Shown piece after piece: positions 57,408 through 64,000 of a stretch of 64,000 nucleotides of DNA. A program made the position numbers and the translations under genes. How positions within the stretch are numbered: the first letter of the stretch is position 1; every line of letters starts with the position of its first letter. This stretch comes from Gemmatimonadota bacterium (GTDB taxonomy: Bacteria; Gemmatimonadota; Gemmatimonadetes; Longimicrobiales; Gaopeijiaceae), in NCBI GenBank assembly GCA_022822325.1, contig JAJEBW010000025.1, positions 1 through 64,000 on the forward strand, read 5' to 3'. The notes under the pieces are model-generated. The model saw only the letters and a list, made by a program, of their open reading frames with translations, ran no database searches and was not told where the DNA came from.

Positions 57408-58185
57408 TCGGCGCGCGCCCCAGGTAGGCGTCGATCACGGCCCGGTCGGCCCGCACCTCGGCGGGCGCACCTTCCCCGATCCGCCGCCCGAAGTCTAGCA
57501 CCACCACCCGGTCGGCGATGTCCATGATCACATCGATGTCGTGATCGATGACCAGCACTGCAATCCCGCGCTCCTCGTGCAGATCCAGGATGAAGCGGGC
57601 CATCGACTCCTTCTCTTCGGCATTCATCCCCGCAGTCGGTTCGTCAAGGAGTAGAAGCGCCGGATCCAGGGTCAGCGCGCGCGCCATCTCGACCAGTCGC
57701 TGCGCTCCGTAGGCAAGCTGTCCCACCACCTGGTTGCGAAGCGGCTCCAGATTCATGAAGTCGATGACCTCTTCGACCTGCCGCCGCTGCTCGATCTCGC
57801 GCCGCCGTTGCCGCCCCAGGTACGCTCCGCCCGCGAGCACCCCCCCGCGCATGTGCAGGTGGCGCCCCAGCATGAGGTTTTCGAGCACGGTCATGTGGCG
57901 AAAGAGCTCGATGTTCTGAAAGGTGCGAGCCACGCCCAGGGCGGCGATGCGGTGGGGAGGAAGACGATGCAGCGCATGTCGTTCGCCGTCGCGGCCATGG
58001 AGGGTGATCGTGCCGGATCCGGGCCGGCAGAGCCCCGAAATGCAGTTCAGGACGCTGGTCTTGCCCGCGCCGTTGGGGCCGATGAGCGCCAGGAGCTCGC
58101 CGCGGCGGACCTCCATGTCGAGGCCGGCGAGAGCGGTGACGCCACCGAAGCGCAGCGTGAGGTCGCGCAGTTCGAGGAGGGGCAC
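57391..58185 (-). CDS. livG: ABC transporter ATP-binding protein LivG
   Basis: LIGPNGAGKTSVLNCISGL; LAYGAQRLVEMARALTLDPALLLLDEPTAGM; VIDHDIDVIMDIADRVVVLDFG. Confidence 0.93.
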   Translation of the reverse strand: MPLLELRDLTLRFGGVTALAGLDMEVRRGELLALIGPNGAGKTSVLNCISGLCRPGSGTITLHGRDGERHALHRLPPHRIAALGVARTFQNIELFRHMTVLENLMLGRHLHMRGGVLAGGAYLGRQRRREIEQRRQVEEVIDFMNLEPLRNQVVGQLAYGAQRLVEMARALTLDPALLLLDEPTAGMNAEEKESMARFILDLHEERGIAVLVIDHDIDVIMDIADRVVVLDFGRRIGEGAPAEVRADRAVIDAYLGRAPNGAGD

Positions 58186-58311
58186 GGTGGGAGGGGCGGG
58201 GATCAGGGCGGAAGGGCTTGGCGGGAGGGCGGGGACTTGATCAGAATGGGGAGTTGATCAGAATAGAGCGCATCTTCCGCCGCCGCGACAACCGGATCAT
58301 GAACGGCCGGA

Positions 58312-58569
58312 TCATGAACGGCGATCTCTTCCTCCGCCGGCGACGTTCGCCCCCCGATTGGATTCGTCCGGGGGAGAGGAGCCGGGCGACTTTCGGCCGC
58401 CGCGCGCTCGATCCGCCGCCCGCCGGAGACCGCGCTCCGCGAGCCGGTCCAGAATCGTGAAGGGAAGGCGCAGCGCCAGGACAAAGAGGACCGCGGCAAC
58501 GCCGATCGCCGCGAGGATGGCGAGCATGGCGACGGTGTCGCGCAGGACGATCGGAATCAGCTCGGCCAT
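58312..58569 (-). CDS. Small single-TM protein, unknown function
   Basis: MAELIPIVLRDTVAMLAILAAIGVAAVLFVLALRLPFTILDRLAERG; sits between livG and VOC gene on same strand. Confidence 0.5.
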   Translation of the reverse strand: MAELIPIVLRDTVAMLAILAAIGVAAVLFVLALRLPFTILDRLAERGLRRAADRARGGRKSPGSSPPDESNRGANVAGGGRDRRS

Positions 58570-58617
58570 GGCGGCGGGTTCGCCTGTGCCAGGATCCGGC
58601 TCGCCGGGGCGATTCGC

Positions 58618-59001
58618 TCAATCCTCCGGCTTCGGAAAGAACTGGTCGATCAGCACCGGATTGCCGTCCGGGTCGGTGACGACGATGCTGGCGGGTCCGG
58701 TGCCCGCAGGGTCGGTGTCGGTCGCGATCTCGATGCCGCGGGCGACCAGCGCCTCGCGGATTTCGCGAATGTCGGTGAAGTCCTCCACGCGCGAGGTGTC
58801 CTGCGCCAGCCCCGGATTGAACGTGAGGATGTTGCGCTCGAAGAGGCCCTGAAAGAGACCGATGATCGTGGCGCCGTTGATCATCATCAGGTACTTCTCG
58901 CCATCCCCGCCGGTGACGCGGAAGCCCAGCTTCTCGTAGAACGACCGCGACGCCGCAAGATCCCCGACGGCCAGACTGACCGAGAAGGCTCCGAGTTCCA
59001 T
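58618..59001 (-). CDS. VOC/glyoxalase-family protein
   Basis: [65 protein letters not shown]. Confidence 0.9.
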   Translation of the reverse strand: MELGAFSVSLAVGDLAASRSFYEKLGFRVTGGDGEKYLMMINGATIIGLFQGLFERNILTFNPGLAQDTSRVEDFTDIREIREALVARGIEIATDTDPAGTGPASIVVTDPDGNPVLIDQFFPKPED

Positions 59002-59004
59002 CGC

Positions 59005-62465
<3,461 letters not shown>

Positions 62466-63665
62466 ACTGGGGAAAAGATAGATCGATGGGAGCGGCAGAG
62501 CCAATGATCGAGAGGCCCGCCCCGATGAAGGCCCGCTGGAAGCGCATCTGATCGCGAACCGGCATCGACTTCAACCCCGCGGCCACCGCCTCGGCGCGCA
62601 CCTCCGCCTGAACCCTCGCGGCCACCCCTTCCCCCTCCCCCACCGCCACCGCCACCCGCTCCCCCCACCCCGCGATCCTTTCCCGCCACCGCATCAGCGC
62701 GGGATCGGGAGGTCCGAGTTCGCGGCCCACGCCCGGAATGACGAAGAGCGGCATCTCGGTCACGAGGGTCAGGGTCCCGCCGCCGGAGAGAGTGCGAACC
62801 GCCTCCATTGAACTGGGACGGAAGCGCGCCGCCGTGCGCGGATCGCCGAGGGCCAGGAAATGCCGTCGCATCGCGCGCGAATCGGGTCGGCTGCAGAATC
62901 CGGGAGCCAGGCGGTGGAACCCCTTTTCGCCATTCCGTTCGACATCGTGGAGGGTGTAGCCCGCGGTCGCGACTTCGGTGGCCAGCTCCCGGGCCGCATC
63001 CGCAAAGCGCGGCCACCACGACCGTTCAACCAGAAAGTACGGGCCCGCCGCGACGCTCATCCCGTGCATGCTCACATGCAGATCGTAGGGGGCGCCGCTC
63101 CGCCAGAAGCGCCAGGCGGCCACATTTTCGGGGCGTGGCGGGGAGGGTTGCGCCGCCTTCGCCGCCTCCGGATCCGGATTCGCCGGGCCCGCGTCCCCGT
63201 TGGAGACCGCAGCGGTCGCCTGCGCGGAAGCCGATCGCAAGGATGGCGCGTCGGTGCGCTCGGCCGGGGACTCGCCACGGTCCGGATTCGGCCGGGCAGC
63301 GTCCAGATCGTCCGGGCCGCGCGGGAAACCGAACTCGATGTCCTCGCCGGGCAGCTCGCGGCGTCGGTGGCGGAGCCAATCCGCGAAGTCGTAGCTCGCC
63401 GCGCCCGGAGTCTGCCAGGCGTCGTTGGCGATCGCGCCGTCGGGGTTGAGATGGGGGATGACGGTCCAGGTGGCGGCCGCGCGCAGCTCGTCGCCGCGGG
63501 GACCGGTCAGTTCGCGCAGGAACCTTCGCAGAAAGCGGGGCCCGACTGGTTCATCGGCGTGACAGCCACCGAGCAGGCTGATCCGGAGCGGTCCCGTGCC
63601 GAGGCGCCAACCGCGGATCGGACGACCGGCGCGCGAATGGCCGATGAGGCGAGCCGACGCGCTCA

Positions 63666-63741
63666 TTCGTTCACCCCAATCGCCTTCGTTCACCCCAATC
63701 GCCTTCGTTCAACCCGGTCGCCTTCGTTCACTCCGATCGCC
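63666..63741. repeat. 19-bp tandem repeat x4 (ttcgttcaccccaatcgcc) at the 5' end of the M14-like gene
   Basis: Copies at 63666, 63685 (identical), 63704 and 63723 (degenerate). Confidence 0.95.
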
Positions 63742-63794
63742 GCCGTGCCCAGCTTCGCTTCCCCCGCCGGTCGCCCTTTCCGGATCCCGCGCGA

Positions 63795-64000
63795 TCACTG
63801 CGGAATCGAAATGACCACGTCGTCGTACTCGACATCCTTGCCGCACATCATCCCGCGGAACACGCCCTGCGGCTGCTGTGTGAGGTCGGGATCGGAGAGG
63901 TCCAGTTCGACATCCAGCTTCAGGTCGATCACGCAGTCCCCCGAACGATCCTCCACCGCCCACCCCACCGTGCCCACGACCGTCCCCTCGACGGTCACAT
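63795..64000 (-). CDS. C-terminal part of a gene probably continuing past the right edge
   Basis: VGWAVEDRSGDCVIDLKLDVELDLSDPDLTQQPQGVFRGMMCGKDVEYDDVVISIPQ*; start not resolved. Confidence 0.5.
   Translation of the reverse strand, partial: VTVEGTVVGTVGWAVEDRSGDCVIDLKLDVELDLSDPDLTQQPQGVFRGMMCGKDVEYDDVVISIPQ

Overview
High-GC bacterial chromosomal window. The repertoire of Big_2-type lipoproteins, VPS10/BNR propellers, tandem exported amidohydrolases and Tat-exported enzymes suggests a Gemmatimonadota-like organism, but this is inference only. About 40 protein-coding genes are supported. Groups seen: (i) many secreted or lipoprotein products (OmpA, VWA, Ig-like/LVIVD propeller, multicopper oxidase, amidohydrolases, beta-propellers, VPS10/BNR, metalloproteases); (ii) two restriction-modification loci, one a single-chain NPPY methylase + BsuBI/PstI-type nuclease (21.2-23.7 kb), the other an SPPY methylase/nuclease gene pair (35.7-37.9 kb); (iii) an acyl-CoA dehydrogenase/CitE-like lyase/MaoC-like hydratase operon; (iv) a Liv-type ABC transporter interleaved with two CoA ligases and interrupted by an AAA ATPase 5' fragment; (v) a TPP riboswitch-thiC-amidohydrolase unit. 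Gene remnants include a frame-disrupted polysaccharide deacetylase, a truncated M1 aminopeptidase N-terminus and the AAA ATPase fragment. The least expected signals are the single-chain R-M protein, a DUF5522-like Cys-rich domain fused to a Dph6-like ATPase, and a recurring pattern of short tandem repeats (14-36 bp units) at gene starts, upstream of conserved domains or in leaders (ThiC, acyl-CoA ligase, Tat-epimerase, M14 peptidase, MaoC). No rRNA, tRNA, transposase, integrase or CRISPR array was recognised.
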